From NCBI GenBank assembly GCA_031082125.1, contig JAVHLM010000021.1:81764-145763 (forward strand): a stretch of 64,000 nt of DNA. The letters run 5' to 3'. Shown here piece after piece: positions 17,161-25,556 of this stretch. Numbering within the stretch: the stretch's first letter is position 1; each line of letters opens with the position of its first letter. The notes beneath the pieces are model-generated. The model did not search any database and was not told where the DNA came from. It saw nothing but the letters and a program-made list of their open reading frames with translations. Both the position numbers and the translations under genes were made by a program. The DNA is from Candidatus Eremiobacterota bacterium (GTDB lineage Bacteria; Vulcanimicrobiota; CADAWZ01; Ess09-12).

Positions 17161-17886
17161 ATGCCCTCGATGGGCGGCGGCATGCCGATAATGGGCCAGC
17201 CTCCCAAGACGCCGGAGCAGCTCAGGAAAGAGATGGAGGCCATGGGCATCAAGTCCCCCTGGGACCTGATGGCCCAGATGGGCCAGAACCAGCAGAACCA
17301 GAACGGCGTGAACAACCAGGGCCAGCAGGGGCAGCAGGGCCAGCAGAGTCTGCAGAACCTCGGGCAGATAGCGTCGAGCGGCGATATGATGGGCGTGATG
17401 AACTATGGCAAGGCGCCTCAGCAGACGCAGCAGGTCCAGCCCACCACAGGAACAGGGTCATCCAACCTGGCTCAGATGGGCGCCTCCGGCGACATGATGG
17501 GCGTCATGCAGGGCGGCAAGCCCCAGGGCGGGACTGCTGCAGAGGGACTTATGGGAGCAGCACCTGCGGGCGATGGACTGGCGTCAGCGCCGGCAGTCAC
17601 CGAGACAGCTCCCACCGAAGGCCCGCAGCAGGCCAGGGGCACCGGCGAGGCCTCTATAGAGGAAGCTGACGATTCAGTCACGGTGAATCTCGGGGATTTC
17701 GAGGACGTGAGCGGAGGGGGGTCAACAGTGGCCCCGTCAGGGAGCGGCGGCGTCATTGACCAGGGGATTGATGCATCGTCGGTCGGGGCATCCGATGACG
17801 AAGGGGGTAACAGATTCCCTCCGAACCTTGTCACGGGCTCAAAGATATTCAGCTCGCTGATGAAGTCGCTGAACGGGGATTCCTAG
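17161..17886 (+). CDS. Continuation of the low-complexity protein after the in-frame TGA
   Basis: The frame of the preceding gene reopens at 17071 and runs to TAG 17884-17886. The first ATG (17161) has only GGC codons upstream and no Shine-Dalgarno site, so independent initiation is doubtful. The first 30 codons after the stop carry on the Gly/Ser linker. Then come M-P-S-M-G-G-G-M-type sequence, a helix (TPEQLRKEMEAMG), Gln-rich sequence, and two copies of SGDMMGVM about 40 residues apart. The last 70 residues are acidic and end in a plausible folded tail (NRFPPNLVTGSKIFSSL). Read together with 15445-17070 it would be one protein of about 813 residues. Confidence 0.55.
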   Translation: MPSMGGGMPIMGQPPKTPEQLRKEMEAMGIKSPWDLMAQMGQNQQNQNGVNNQGQQGQQGQQSLQNLGQIASSGDMMGVMNYGKAPQQTQQVQPTTGTGSSNLAQMGASGDMMGVMQGGKPQGGTAAEGLMGAAPAGDGLASAPAVTETAPTEGPQQARGTGEASIEEADDSVTVNLGDFEDVSGGGSTVAPSGSGGVIDQGIDASSVGASDDEGGNRFPPNLVTGSKIFSSLMKSLNGDS

Positions 17887-17903
17887 CAGGAGCGCATGGA
17901 GAA

Positions 17904-17937
17904 GGGGCTCGCGGCACGCGGGCCCCTTTTATTTTTT
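17904..17937 (+). terminator. Rho-independent terminator
   Basis: A stem GGGGC (17904-17908) / GCCCC (17922-17926) is followed by TTTTATTTTTT. It ends the low-complexity gene and overlaps the 3' end of the convergent cyuA gene. Confidence 0.8.
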
Positions 17938-19218
17938 GCCCCGGTCTTTCTCTTTCATGATGTCCACGATTGTCTCGTCCATGTGCTCCATGCCGATCTC
18001 GGTGATGCGCGTGAGGTTGCGGATGGTCTCCTCGGCCGTGTGCCCCACGAAGCCCTCCAGTCCGTCGATGCCATAATGGTGGATTCCCAGGTAGGCGGCC
18101 CTGATTGCGGCATCTGTGGAGCTCACCACCTTGAAGGCGCAGCCGCTTTTCGCGCCGTCACAGATCATTCCCCCTATGTCGCTCACCATGTTGTTGATGG
18201 CAGTAGTTATCCCCTCCAGGTCCCTCCCGTTCTTCTGGTAGACCAGTGCCGCCGTGGCGCCAATCCCCGCGGCTATGGCGCACCCGCATATGGGAGCCAG
18301 CTCCCCGATGAAGACCTTCACGTAGGCGTTGAGAAGGTGTGAGAGGGCGATGCTTTTCAGAATGGTCCTCTCGTCAATGGAAAAGTGCTTGCCCACGTTG
18401 TAAGGGACAAGGGTGGCAACGATCCCCTGGTTGCCGCTTCCCCCGCTCGCCATGGCAGGCTTCGCCATCCCGTCCATCCGGGCATCTACGGCGCATGAGG
18501 TAAGGATTTTTGTCGAGGAGAAGACATCGTTCTGCAGGAACCCCTTGGTGAGAAGGTCCAGCAGATAGGAGCCCACCTTCTTGATGTGGACTCCTTCCTG
18601 GGAGAGGGCAAGGTTCATTGCCACACCCTCCGACAGGTATCTCATGTCTTCTTCATCGATTGCCTCCGCCAGGGTGATAAGGTCATCAATCGAGAGCTTG
18701 CTGAGCTCGTCCTTGTAAGGGGCATGGCTATGCTCGCAGGAATTGCCCTTTTCATCAATGAGGACCCTGCCGTCGCGCTCCAGGTAGACCACATTCGTGT
18801 GGCTCCCGGCGATGATGCAAGTGCTCCTGTGGTGGGCTGTCTCCATATCGACCTTTACATAGAAGGTGGTGCACCGGGGATGGACTTTTATGGAAGCCCG
18901 TTTCTCCTCTATCAGACGGCCTGCCAGGGCAAGCTGCTCTTCTGTCACCTTGCTCAGGATCTCCATTTTTTTCGAGGGATCCCCGATGATGCAGCCCAGC
19001 GTGCCGGCAATGAGGTTCCCCTTCCTGCCACCCGTGTTGGGCACCGTGACCGCAAGGCCGTTCTTGTAGGTCCCCTGGTTCACCACGAAGCTTATCTTCT
19101 CAAAAGGCTCTTCAATACCCTCGGCGGCAATGCTCCCCGCGTAGGCCAGGGAGATGGGCTCGGTGCATCCCATGGCCGGGAATACCTCGTGGGCAATCAC
19201 TTCCTTGTAAACATTCAT
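17929..19218 (-). CDS. cyuA: L-cysteine desulfidase family protein (CyuA/YhaM, UPF0597)
   Basis: 429 residues, full length for the family. The start MNVYKEVIAHEVFPAMGCTEP holds the first conserved Cys (residue 18). Further conserved Cys lie in LAPICGCAIAAG and GGMICDGAKSGC, consistent with the Fe-S cluster of these PLP-independent enzymes, which degrade cysteine to pyruvate, ammonia and sulfide. The fold is shared with L-serine dehydratase alpha, so serine or another beta-hydroxy or thiol amino acid is possible. It is last in the minus-strand operon that starts with threonine aldolase, 38 bases after the acidic protein gene. Confidence 0.8.
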   Translation of the reverse strand: MNVYKEVIAHEVFPAMGCTEPISLAYAGSIAAEGIEEPFEKISFVVNQGTYKNGLAVTVPNTGGRKGNLIAGTLGCIIGDPSKKMEILSKVTEEQLALAGRLIEEKRASIKVHPRCTTFYVKVDMETAHHRSTCIIAGSHTNVVYLERDGRVLIDEKGNSCEHSHAPYKDELSKLSIDDLITLAEAIDEEDMRYLSEGVAMNLALSQEGVHIKKVGSYLLDLLTKGFLQNDVFSSTKILTSCAVDARMDGMAKPAMASGGSGNQGIVATLVPYNVGKHFSIDERTILKSIALSHLLNAYVKVFIGELAPICGCAIAAGIGATAALVYQKNGRDLEGITTAINNMVSDIGGMICDGAKSGCAFKVVSSTDAAIRAAYLGIHHYGIDGLEGFVGHTAEETIRNLTRITEIGMEHMDETIVDIMKEKDRGKK

Positions 19219-19256
19219 TGACAGCTTACCGCCTCTCCCCTGAGGGGAGTGCCTTT

Positions 19257-19463
19257 TTATTTCCCTGGCTCCTCGTCATCAGGATCGGGCTCGTCTTCTT
19301 CGACGATCTCCTCATCCTCTTCGACGGGCTCCTCGAAGTCGTCGAGGGTATAGCCTTCCCGCTCCAGGATGTCTTCCATCATCTCGAGAAGATCCCTCAC
19401 GGCGAGAGCCATCTCGGCAAAATCATTGACGTCAATCTCTATGGTTTCCTTTTCTTCTTCCAT
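19257..19463 (-). CDS. Small acidic protein, 68 aa
   Basis: 68 residues from ATG 19463, which has GAGAGGA seven bases upstream. An ATG 24 bases earlier (19487) has a poorer site. More than a third of the residues are Asp/Glu, with a short amphipathic helix (FAEMALAVRDLLEMM) in the middle and a C-terminal D/E/P tail. Conserved function unknown. It sits between adenosine deaminase and cyuA in the operon. Confidence 0.6.
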   Translation of the reverse strand: MEEEKETIEIDVNDFAEMALAVRDLLEMMEDILEREGYTLDDFEEPVEEDEEIVEEDEPDPDDEEPGK

Positions 19464-19514
19464 GGGTTCCTCTCTCTTTCTTTCCATAACAATGCACAGG
19501 CTCTCTTCATTCTC

Positions 19515-20552
19515 TCAGGCTCCCTTTTCTTCCTTCCACGAGGGGTGGAGGGAGAATTCCCCGGCGCGCTTCTCCTTCTCCCCGCGGGAGCACCACGAGG
19601 ATTCTATGGCATTCAGGATGAGCTTCCTGATATCTTCCCTGGTGAGGCCGAAAGCTCTCATGAGAGCCCTGTATTCCCCTGCAAGAGACGTTCCGAACAT
19701 GGCGGGGTCGTCGGTATTGACGGTCACCTTGAGGCCCAGCCTGAAATAGCGGGCCACGGGATGCTCTTCAAGCGAAGCTACCACGCCTGTCGCCACGTTC
19801 GAGAGAGGGCACAGCTCCAGGGGCACCTGGCGCTCACCGAGGTAGCGTACAAGGTCATCGTCTTCAAAGGCGCGGGTCCCGTGTCCTATCCTCTCCACTC
19901 CAAGGCTCCTGAGAGCCCCCCAGATGCTCGGGGCCCCGGCGGCCTCCCCGGCATGGGCCGTGGTGTGAAAGCCCAGGCGCTCCGCCTTTTTATAGACGCG
20001 GGTAAAGGCTTCAGGGGGATACTGCTGCTCCGATCCGCCTATCCCGATGCCGATTATCCCCAGGTGGCGCACCTCTGTCGCTTCGTCCAGGGTCCGCTCG
20101 CCGCGGCAGGGCCCGAAGTCCCTCACAAGGTCGGCGATGAGGGCCACCTCGATTTCCGGCACTTTTGAAAGCCCCCCTCTTATGGCTTCGGCGATGAGAG
20201 AAGTCGAGAGGTTCCGGCGGGAGAAGTCGCCGGGGGAGAAAAAACACTCGGCATACCTTATGCCCTGCGCCGCAAGGTGGCGGGCCACTGCCTCCGAGAA
20301 GAGGGTGAAGTCCTCGTACTCTCTGATGAAGCTGTTTTTCCAGCTCCACGTGGCAATGAACTGCGGGAAGCTCCTGTAGACGAACTTTTCCCTGAGGGCT
20401 CCGAGCGAGGGCACATCGCCTGTGCCGCCGTACTTTTCCACGAGCGTCCAGAGGGTATCGAGGGGGATTGCCCCTTCAAGGTGAAGGTGGAGCTCCACCT
20501 TGGGGATCCTTTCAAGCCACTCCAGGGTGCCGTCATGATGCCTTTCCTCCAT
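19515..20552 (-). CDS. add: Adenosine deaminase
   Basis: 345 residues, normal length. Metal site HLHLEG (H22, H24), then HAGEAAG with the catalytic Glu, RIGHGTRA, and NTDDPAMFG with the metal-binding Asp. It converts adenosine (or deoxyadenosine) to inosine in purine salvage. Some members of this subfamily instead act on adenine or other aminated purines. ATG follows AGGAGGG. It is 33 bases behind the second permease gene in the same operon. Confidence 0.92.
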   Translation of the reverse strand: MEERHHDGTLEWLERIPKVELHLHLEGAIPLDTLWTLVEKYGGTGDVPSLGALREKFVYRSFPQFIATWSWKNSFIREYEDFTLFSEAVARHLAAQGIRYAECFFSPGDFSRRNLSTSLIAEAIRGGLSKVPEIEVALIADLVRDFGPCRGERTLDEATEVRHLGIIGIGIGGSEQQYPPEAFTRVYKKAERLGFHTTAHAGEAAGAPSIWGALRSLGVERIGHGTRAFEDDDLVRYLGERQVPLELCPLSNVATGVVASLEEHPVARYFRLGLKVTVNTDDPAMFGTSLAGEYRALMRAFGLTREDIRKLILNAIESSWCSRGEKEKRAGEFSLHPSWKEEKGA

Positions 20553-20585
20553 GGTCCCTCCTAATCGTCAAAGCTTTATACCGTC

Positions 20586-21380
20586 TTAAATATTCACATT
20601 CATGGCGCTCCCTGACTCATAGCGGCGGAGCCCCCTGTAAAAAACCAGGGAAAGAAGGATTATAAAGGCCAGGCTCGCCAGGGCAAGGCCGGGGAGGCTC
20701 TCCCAGCGCATGTGCTTCACGATGTCAAGGGGGACTGCCCCGATGAGGGCCGCGGGGAGCACCGTGAGGACCACGAACTTGACCCCGCCCTGGTAAATGT
20801 CGCCGGGGTACATGGCAAGGGCCAGGATCGAGTTGTAAAGCTGCGCCGCAAGCTGCGCCGCGTTCCCCATCCAGAAGCTCAGGCTCCCGAAGAGGGAGAA
20901 CACCGAGACCATGATGGCCGCCGAGCAGAGGGACGTGAGGGCCCAGAGAAGCCATGCTTCTGCACTGTGGGGGCCTGCAATGATGAAGGTGATGATCCCG
21001 AACACAAGGTCGCCCCATGCCGAAAAGAGTGAGCGTGACGCCAGTATATGGAGAAGCACGTTTCTGGGGAGCACGAGATAGTAATCCAGGCGCCCCCTGG
21101 CGATGTGGTCGGCAAGCTTTGAGCAGTTCCCGAAAAATCCCAGGGCGATTCCGTAGGCGGTGGTGATAATGGAAAAGAGGAGGAGCATGTCTTTGAGCTG
21201 CCAGGAGCCAATCTTTGAGAAGCGGTGAAAGAAGAGGATCCAGAAGGTGAACATGATGGCGTCGTTCACCATCATTCCAAGGGCCTGGCTGATGAAGCTC
21301 ACGCGGTATTCCATCGCCGAGGAGATGTTGAGCCTCCATAGTGAGAGAAGGAACCGCAGCTCTCCTGCCAAACGATTCAT
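20586..21380 (-). CDS. ABC-2 type permease subunit (second)
   Basis: 264 residues from ATG 21380, preceded by GGAGGATAGGAG. About six membrane segments are visible. G-R-L-D-Y-Y-L-V-L-P-R matches the cytosolic motif of the ABC-2/DUF990-type permeases that pair with a second dissimilar permease and one ATPase. The start is four bases past the stop of the first permease. Substrate unknown; relatives export peptides, lipids or drugs. Confidence 0.85.
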   Translation of the reverse strand: MNRLAGELRFLLSLWRLNISSAMEYRVSFISQALGMMVNDAIMFTFWILFFHRFSKIGSWQLKDMLLLFSIITTAYGIALGFFGNCSKLADHIARGRLDYYLVLPRNVLLHILASRSLFSAWGDLVFGIITFIIAGPHSAEAWLLWALTSLCSAAIMVSVFSLFGSLSFWMGNAAQLAAQLYNSILALAMYPGDIYQGGVKFVVLTVLPAALIGAVPLDIVKHMRWESLPGLALASLAFIILLSLVFYRGLRRYESGSAMNVNI

Positions 21381-21384
21381 ACTC

Positions 21385-22197
21385 CTATCCTCCGTTGATA
21401 GCCACGTGTCGCAGGCTTTTTTTAAAGGCCGCCGCCAGCGCAATACCTATGAGGACAATCCAGCATAACTGGGAAGCGGTAAGGGCCCACCACCGGGCCA
21501 TGGAAAAGTCCACGAAGAGCTTTGCCGGGCCGTACAGGACCAGGTTGAAGGGGAGCGCCAGGCTTATCTGCCTGAGCCACTGGGGGAAAAAGTCCAGGGG
21601 GAAGAGAAGGCCCCCCAGGATAAAGAGAATCTTGCCGTAAATGAGCTGGATCCCGGTGATGTCCTCGGTAAAGAAAGCCATGAGCCCTATGAGCCCCTCA
21701 AGGCAGAAATCCAGGATAAAGGCCAACATGAGCGACACGATGAAGGGAACGATATAAAGGGGAGAGAGGGATGGTGGTCCCACGAAGGCCGTCATGAGGA
21801 GCCCGCCCATCACAAGGTTGATGGTGAGCCTCACGAGGCTCTCGCCTCCCTGGAAGGCAAAGTGGTAAAGGAGGTAATTGAGGGGCCTGCTCATCGAGTA
21901 GGCCAGGGTCCCCTCCTTCACCTCGTCGGAGATGGTTCCCGAGAAAGGGGAGCGGCTCATGATGAGGGACTCGGTGACGACGAGATACCAGAGGGTCTGC
22001 GCCATCGATAGCCCTTCGATTCTGGACGCCCCCGCCGAAAGGTACGTGGCCTTCCAGAGGTGGACGAATATATAAAGAATGACCAGGATAAAGATGCTGC
22101 GCAGCAGGAGCTCCCCGCCGTAGGCCAGGCTGTTCTGCACGTTGATGAGGGCTATGGCGCCGTACCGCCCGAACTCACGGAAGATCCTTGCGGTCAT
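21385..22197 (-). CDS. ABC-2 type permease subunit (first)
   Basis: 270 residues from ATG 22197. A TTG nine bases earlier is in frame but less likely. It overlaps the 3' end of the ATPase gene, so translation is coupled. About six membrane segments and the motif K-E-G-T-L-A-Y-S-M-S-R-P, typical of ABC-2 permeases of the NodJ/DUF990 group. With the next permease it forms a heterodimeric channel. Confidence 0.85.
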   Translation of the reverse strand: MTARIFREFGRYGAIALINVQNSLAYGGELLLRSIFILVILYIFVHLWKATYLSAGASRIEGLSMAQTLWYLVVTESLIMSRSPFSGTISDEVKEGTLAYSMSRPLNYLLYHFAFQGGESLVRLTINLVMGGLLMTAFVGPPSLSPLYIVPFIVSLMLAFILDFCLEGLIGLMAFFTEDITGIQLIYGKILFILGGLLFPLDFFPQWLRQISLALPFNLVLYGPAKLFVDFSMARWWALTASQLCWIVLIGIALAAAFKKSLRHVAINGG

Positions 22198-23200
22198 CGC
22201 CCTCAACCCCCCTTTCCTGCGGGGGAGCCTCGTAAATGCTCCTTATGATCTCCTCGAGAGGCGGGTCCACAATGGTGATGTCTGCTACGGTCCTCTCATT
22301 CATGAGGCGCTGTATCACTTTTTCCACGGGCGTCACATCGGTCATGAATGATATCTTGGCGCCGTACCCGCTGGTCTTGAGCACGTCGGCGCCCTCGACG
22401 TTGAATCCCTCCTCAAGCGCCTCGGCAAAGCGCACGTTGATGATCTTGCGGTTGAAGTAGCGGCGCTTCAGGGCCGATACCCTGTTGTCATATATCACCT
22501 GACCGTGGTTGATGATGATGACGCGCTTGCAGAGGCTTTCGATGTCGCCGGCATCGTGGCTCGTGAGAAATATGGTGGTCCCTTCCTTCTCGTGGAGCCC
22601 TTTCAGGATGGCGCGGATCTGCTGCTTCGCCACGACGTCAAGGCCTATCGTGGGCTCGTCCAGGAAGATGATCTCGGGCCCATGGAGGAGCGAGGCCACG
22701 ATCTCGCACTTCATGCGCTGCCCCAGGGAGAGCTTCCTCACGGGCGTCGTGACAATATCTCCTATGTCGAAAGCTTCCACAAGGAAAGCGAGGCGCTTTT
22801 TGAAAATGCCCTTCTCAATCTCGTAGATCCGCGCGAAGAGAGAGAAGGTATCGCCGGGAGGGAGGTGGTACCAGAGCTGGGGCTTCTGCCCGAAGACGCT
22901 TCCTATGCGGCAGGCGATCTTCTTCTGATCCTTCCAGGGGGTGAAGCCCATCACCCTGGCTTCCCCGCCCGTAGGGTAAAGGATTCCTGTGAGCATCTTG
23001 ATGGTTGTCGATTTTCCCGCGCCGTTGGGGCCGATGAAGGCAAGAAGCTCCCCCTTCGGAAGCTCAAAGGAGATGCCTTTCACGGCCTCTACTGTTTTCC
23101 GCTTCGGCCTCACAAGGGTTTTTATGCTCCCTGCAAGGCCCGGCTCCTTCTGGGTAACGGAAAAGGACTTGCAGAGGCCCTGCACTGTTATGATGGGCAT
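22175..23200 (-). CDS. ABC transporter ATP-binding protein
   Basis: 341 residues. ATG 23200 is preceded by GAGGAG with good spacing; an upstream in-frame GTG (23206) is less likely. Walker A GPNGAGKST, signature LSLGQRMK and Walker B IIFLDEPT are intact, with the H-loop in LTSHDAGD. The C-terminal 100 residues form the extra domain seen in the long NatA/YbhF-type ATPases of ABC-2 exporters. The gene overlaps the 3' end of the threonine aldolase gene by 13 bases. Confidence 0.92.
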   Translation of the reverse strand: MPIITVQGLCKSFSVTQKEPGLAGSIKTLVRPKRKTVEAVKGISFELPKGELLAFIGPNGAGKSTTIKMLTGILYPTGGEARVMGFTPWKDQKKIACRIGSVFGQKPQLWYHLPPGDTFSLFARIYEIEKGIFKKRLAFLVEAFDIGDIVTTPVRKLSLGQRMKCEIVASLLHGPEIIFLDEPTIGLDVVAKQQIRAILKGLHEKEGTTIFLTSHDAGDIESLCKRVIIINHGQVIYDNRVSALKRRYFNRKIINVRFAEALEEGFNVEGADVLKTSGYGAKISFMTDVTPVEKVIQRLMNERTVADITIVDPPLEEIIRSIYEAPPQERGVEGDDRKDLP

Positions 23201-24240
23201 CGGCACTCCTCGTGGATTATCTTCTCAGCCCTCGCGACGGCCTCTTTCACGAGCTCCCCTGTGATATGGCGGTGCGTGACAAAGCGGAGCATGGAGTGAG
23301 CGGTCACCGATGCCATCACGCCTTTTTCCTTCAGCTTTTCCGCAAGATTCTTCGCAGGAATACCTGTCCCGCTGATATCCACGTACACCATGTTTGTCTC
23401 TACCCGCTCCATGTCGATGGAAAAGCCGGGCAGGCGCGCCAGGCCTCCGGCAAGAAGCTTCGCGTTGGCATGATCTTTTGAGAGCCTCTCTATCATCGTG
23501 GAGAGGGCCACGATTCCGCAGGCCGCCAGGATGCCTGCCTGGCGCATGGCGCCTCCGAGCCTCTTTCGCACGCGCCGCGCCCTCTCGATAAAAGGCCTGT
23601 CGCCTACGACGAGGGAGCCCACGGGGCAGCTCAGGCCCTTGCTGAGGCAGAAGGTCAGGGATTCAACGGTCTTAGCGTATTCCGCCGCGGGGACTCCCGT
23701 GGCGACCTGGGCGTTGAAGATCCGGGCGCCGTCCAGGTGGACTGCAAGGCCCTCCTGGTGGGCAGTTTCGCAGAGGGCCCTGTGGAGCTCAAGGGGGGTG
23801 ACGCGACCCTGGCCCCTGTTGTGGGTATTCTCGAGGCAGAGAACCCTTGGGGTGGGCATGTGGAGGTTACGGGGCCTGATGGCGCCCTTCACCTCGGCAG
23901 GGTCCAGCAGTCCTACCCGGGACGGCACGGGCCGCGGAGTAAGGCCTGCCATGGAGCAGAATGCCCCGGCCTCGTAGAACCAGATATGGCTCTCGGGGTC
24001 GATGATAACCTCGTCGCCGGGGCCTGCGAGGGCCATCAGGCCGCAGAGGTTTCCCATGGTCCCCGAGGTGACGAAAAGGGCGGCCTCCTTGCCGAAGAGG
24101 GCCGAGGCCCTCTCTTCAAGCTCATTCACCGTGGGATCCATACCCATCATGTCATCGCCGAGAGGGGCGCGGCGCATCGCGTCATACATCTCCTCCGTGG
24201 GCAGGGTCTGCGTGTCTGAGTAGAGATTGATCATTTCCAT
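23188..24240 (-). CDS. ltaE: Low-specificity L-threonine aldolase
   Basis: 350 residues, usual length. PLP enzyme of the aspartate aminotransferase fold: LYSDTQTLPTEEM at the N-terminus, GDDMMGMDPTV, HLDGARIFN, and the Schiff-base Lys in FCLSKGLSCPVGS. It cleaves threonine or allo-threonine to glycine and acetaldehyde. ATG 24240 follows AGGAGAAC. It is first in a seven-gene operon with an ABC exporter, adenosine deaminase and cysteine desulfidase. Confidence 0.9.
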   Translation of the reverse strand: MEMINLYSDTQTLPTEEMYDAMRRAPLGDDMMGMDPTVNELEERASALFGKEAALFVTSGTMGNLCGLMALAGPGDEVIIDPESHIWFYEAGAFCSMAGLTPRPVPSRVGLLDPAEVKGAIRPRNLHMPTPRVLCLENTHNRGQGRVTPLELHRALCETAHQEGLAVHLDGARIFNAQVATGVPAAEYAKTVESLTFCLSKGLSCPVGSLVVGDRPFIERARRVRKRLGGAMRQAGILAACGIVALSTMIERLSKDHANAKLLAGGLARLPGFSIDMERVETNMVYVDISGTGIPAKNLAEKLKEKGVMASVTAHSMLRFVTHRHITGELVKEAVARAEKIIHEECRCPS

Positions 24241-24300
24241 TGTCGTTCTCCTGAAATGAGTATTTCATGCGGTTTTCCACCGGTGGCGCGGTAAAGCAGG

Positions 24301-24340
24301 AGGAGCAGGCATGCCGCGCTGCTCCTCTCTTTTCTTTTTT
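24301..24340 (+). terminator. Terminator-like hairpin in plus orientation
   Basis: An 8-bp perfect stem AGGAGCAG (24301-24308) / CTGCTCCT (24319-24326) is followed by CTCTTTTCTTTTTT on the plus strand. Both neighbouring genes are on the minus strand, so it would stop antisense transcripts. In the minus direction the hairpin lacks a T-run. Confidence 0.45.
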
Positions 24341-24359
24341 GACGGCTCCCTTTCCTCTG

Positions 24360-25556
24360 TTACGGGTTCACAATGGATCCCATAAAGAGGGGCATCTGGG
24401 TTTTTCTGTCCACAATCGCGAAGAAGAAGGGCCTGTCTGCCTTGAACACGAAGGGCTTTTCTTCTCCCATCGGCGCGCCCCTGGCCACCAGGACGGCAGT
24501 GACGGCAGCCGCTTCAGTTCCCTCCTCGTTCACCTCGACGAAGGTTTTGTGGATCACCTTGGATATAAAAGCCTTTCCGCTCACCATTTCGGAAAAATCA
24601 GCATTGGCGCCGAAGGCCTTCTTCATGCCGAGGGCTTTGAGGGAATCGTTGAGGGCGGTGGAATATTCACATTTGAAGCGGGGGATGAAGAGGGTGCCCT
24701 GGGCCGACTTCAGGCTGTGGGTCCATTCGCTCCAGTTCTCGAAGGTAAGGGCGCCATGAAACTCCCCGAGCGTAGATTGCTCTGAAGGCAGGAAGACATA
24801 CATGAAGAACCTCTTGTTCCCGTAAGGAAGGGCCACTGCCTGGAAAGCCCTGTCGCTGTAATAGAGGTATTTTCCCTTCTGCATCATCATAGGCACCTTT
24901 TTGGCGCCTCTTGCCGTGGCGAAATCCATGGGCTTCGTGAGGGCCTTGTCAAATTTTGCCGTCCATGTGCCTTTAAAATATATGGCATTGACAAGGATAA
25001 GGATGACGTCATTCTCTATACGGTCGATGATTGACGTGATTTTTCCCTTGGTGCTCTTCGAGACCCAGGCGTTGATCGCCGAGGCCACAAGCTCATTGCT
25101 CACCTCGGCGCCGAAAAACTCCTTGTTTCTTTTCACGAACTCCGGCTTGAGGGTAAGGCCCTTCCGTGCCCAGAGGGAGTTGGCAATCTCGAGGGTCACG
25201 GAAGGATCGGCCTTCCGAAGGTCGTCCAGGAGCTTCCTGTTCTCCTCGTTGACCTTGTCTATGCCCAGGCCTTTGAGGCCGAGGACATCTGCCATTTCGC
25301 TCTGCGTCTCCCTGGCCGCACCGTTGTAAGTCATTGCGAGGGCTATGGCGATGCTTGCCGGCGAGATGAAGACATTTTTTCCCTTCTCAGCTTTGAGCAC
25401 CTCAGGGTAGAGATTGAAGCCGAAGCCGCTGTATCTGGAAGCGAGGTCAGCCTCCGACCCCTGACAGGCTCCGTCCTGCGTCATGGCCCCGCATGGCACC
25501 CATGCGAGCAGAAAGAGAAGAATACCTGCTGTCACAGTGAGCGCTGCTTTTTTCAC
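24360..25556 (-). CDS. Secreted serpin (serine protease inhibitor)
   Basis: 398 residues from GTG 25556, which is better spaced from AAGGAG than the ATG nine bases earlier. N-terminal Sec-type signal (KKAALTVTAGILLFLLAWV). The body has serpin landmarks: NVFISPASIAIALAMTYNGA, LVNAIYFKGTW, F-V-E-V-N-E-E-G-T-E-A-A-A-V-T-A-V (the hinge, with small residues as in inhibitory serpins), and the C-terminal PFFFAI and GSIVNP. Counting from the hinge Glu as P17, the reactive loop reads V-L-V-A-R-G-A with Arg at P2 and Gly at P1, or Arg at P1 if the loop is one residue short. A trypsin-like target is the likelier reading. Family certain, target inferred. Confidence 0.92.
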   Translation of the reverse strand: MKKAALTVTAGILLFLLAWVPCGAMTQDGACQGSEADLASRYSGFGFNLYPEVLKAEKGKNVFISPASIAIALAMTYNGAARETQSEMADVLGLKGLGIDKVNEENRKLLDDLRKADPSVTLEIANSLWARKGLTLKPEFVKRNKEFFGAEVSNELVASAINAWVSKSTKGKITSIIDRIENDVILILVNAIYFKGTWTAKFDKALTKPMDFATARGAKKVPMMMQKGKYLYYSDRAFQAVALPYGNKRFFMYVFLPSEQSTLGEFHGALTFENWSEWTHSLKSAQGTLFIPRFKCEYSTALNDSLKALGMKKAFGANADFSEMVSGKAFISKVIHKTFVEVNEEGTEAAAVTAVLVARGAPMGEEKPFVFKADRPFFFAIVDRKTQMPLFMGSIVNP

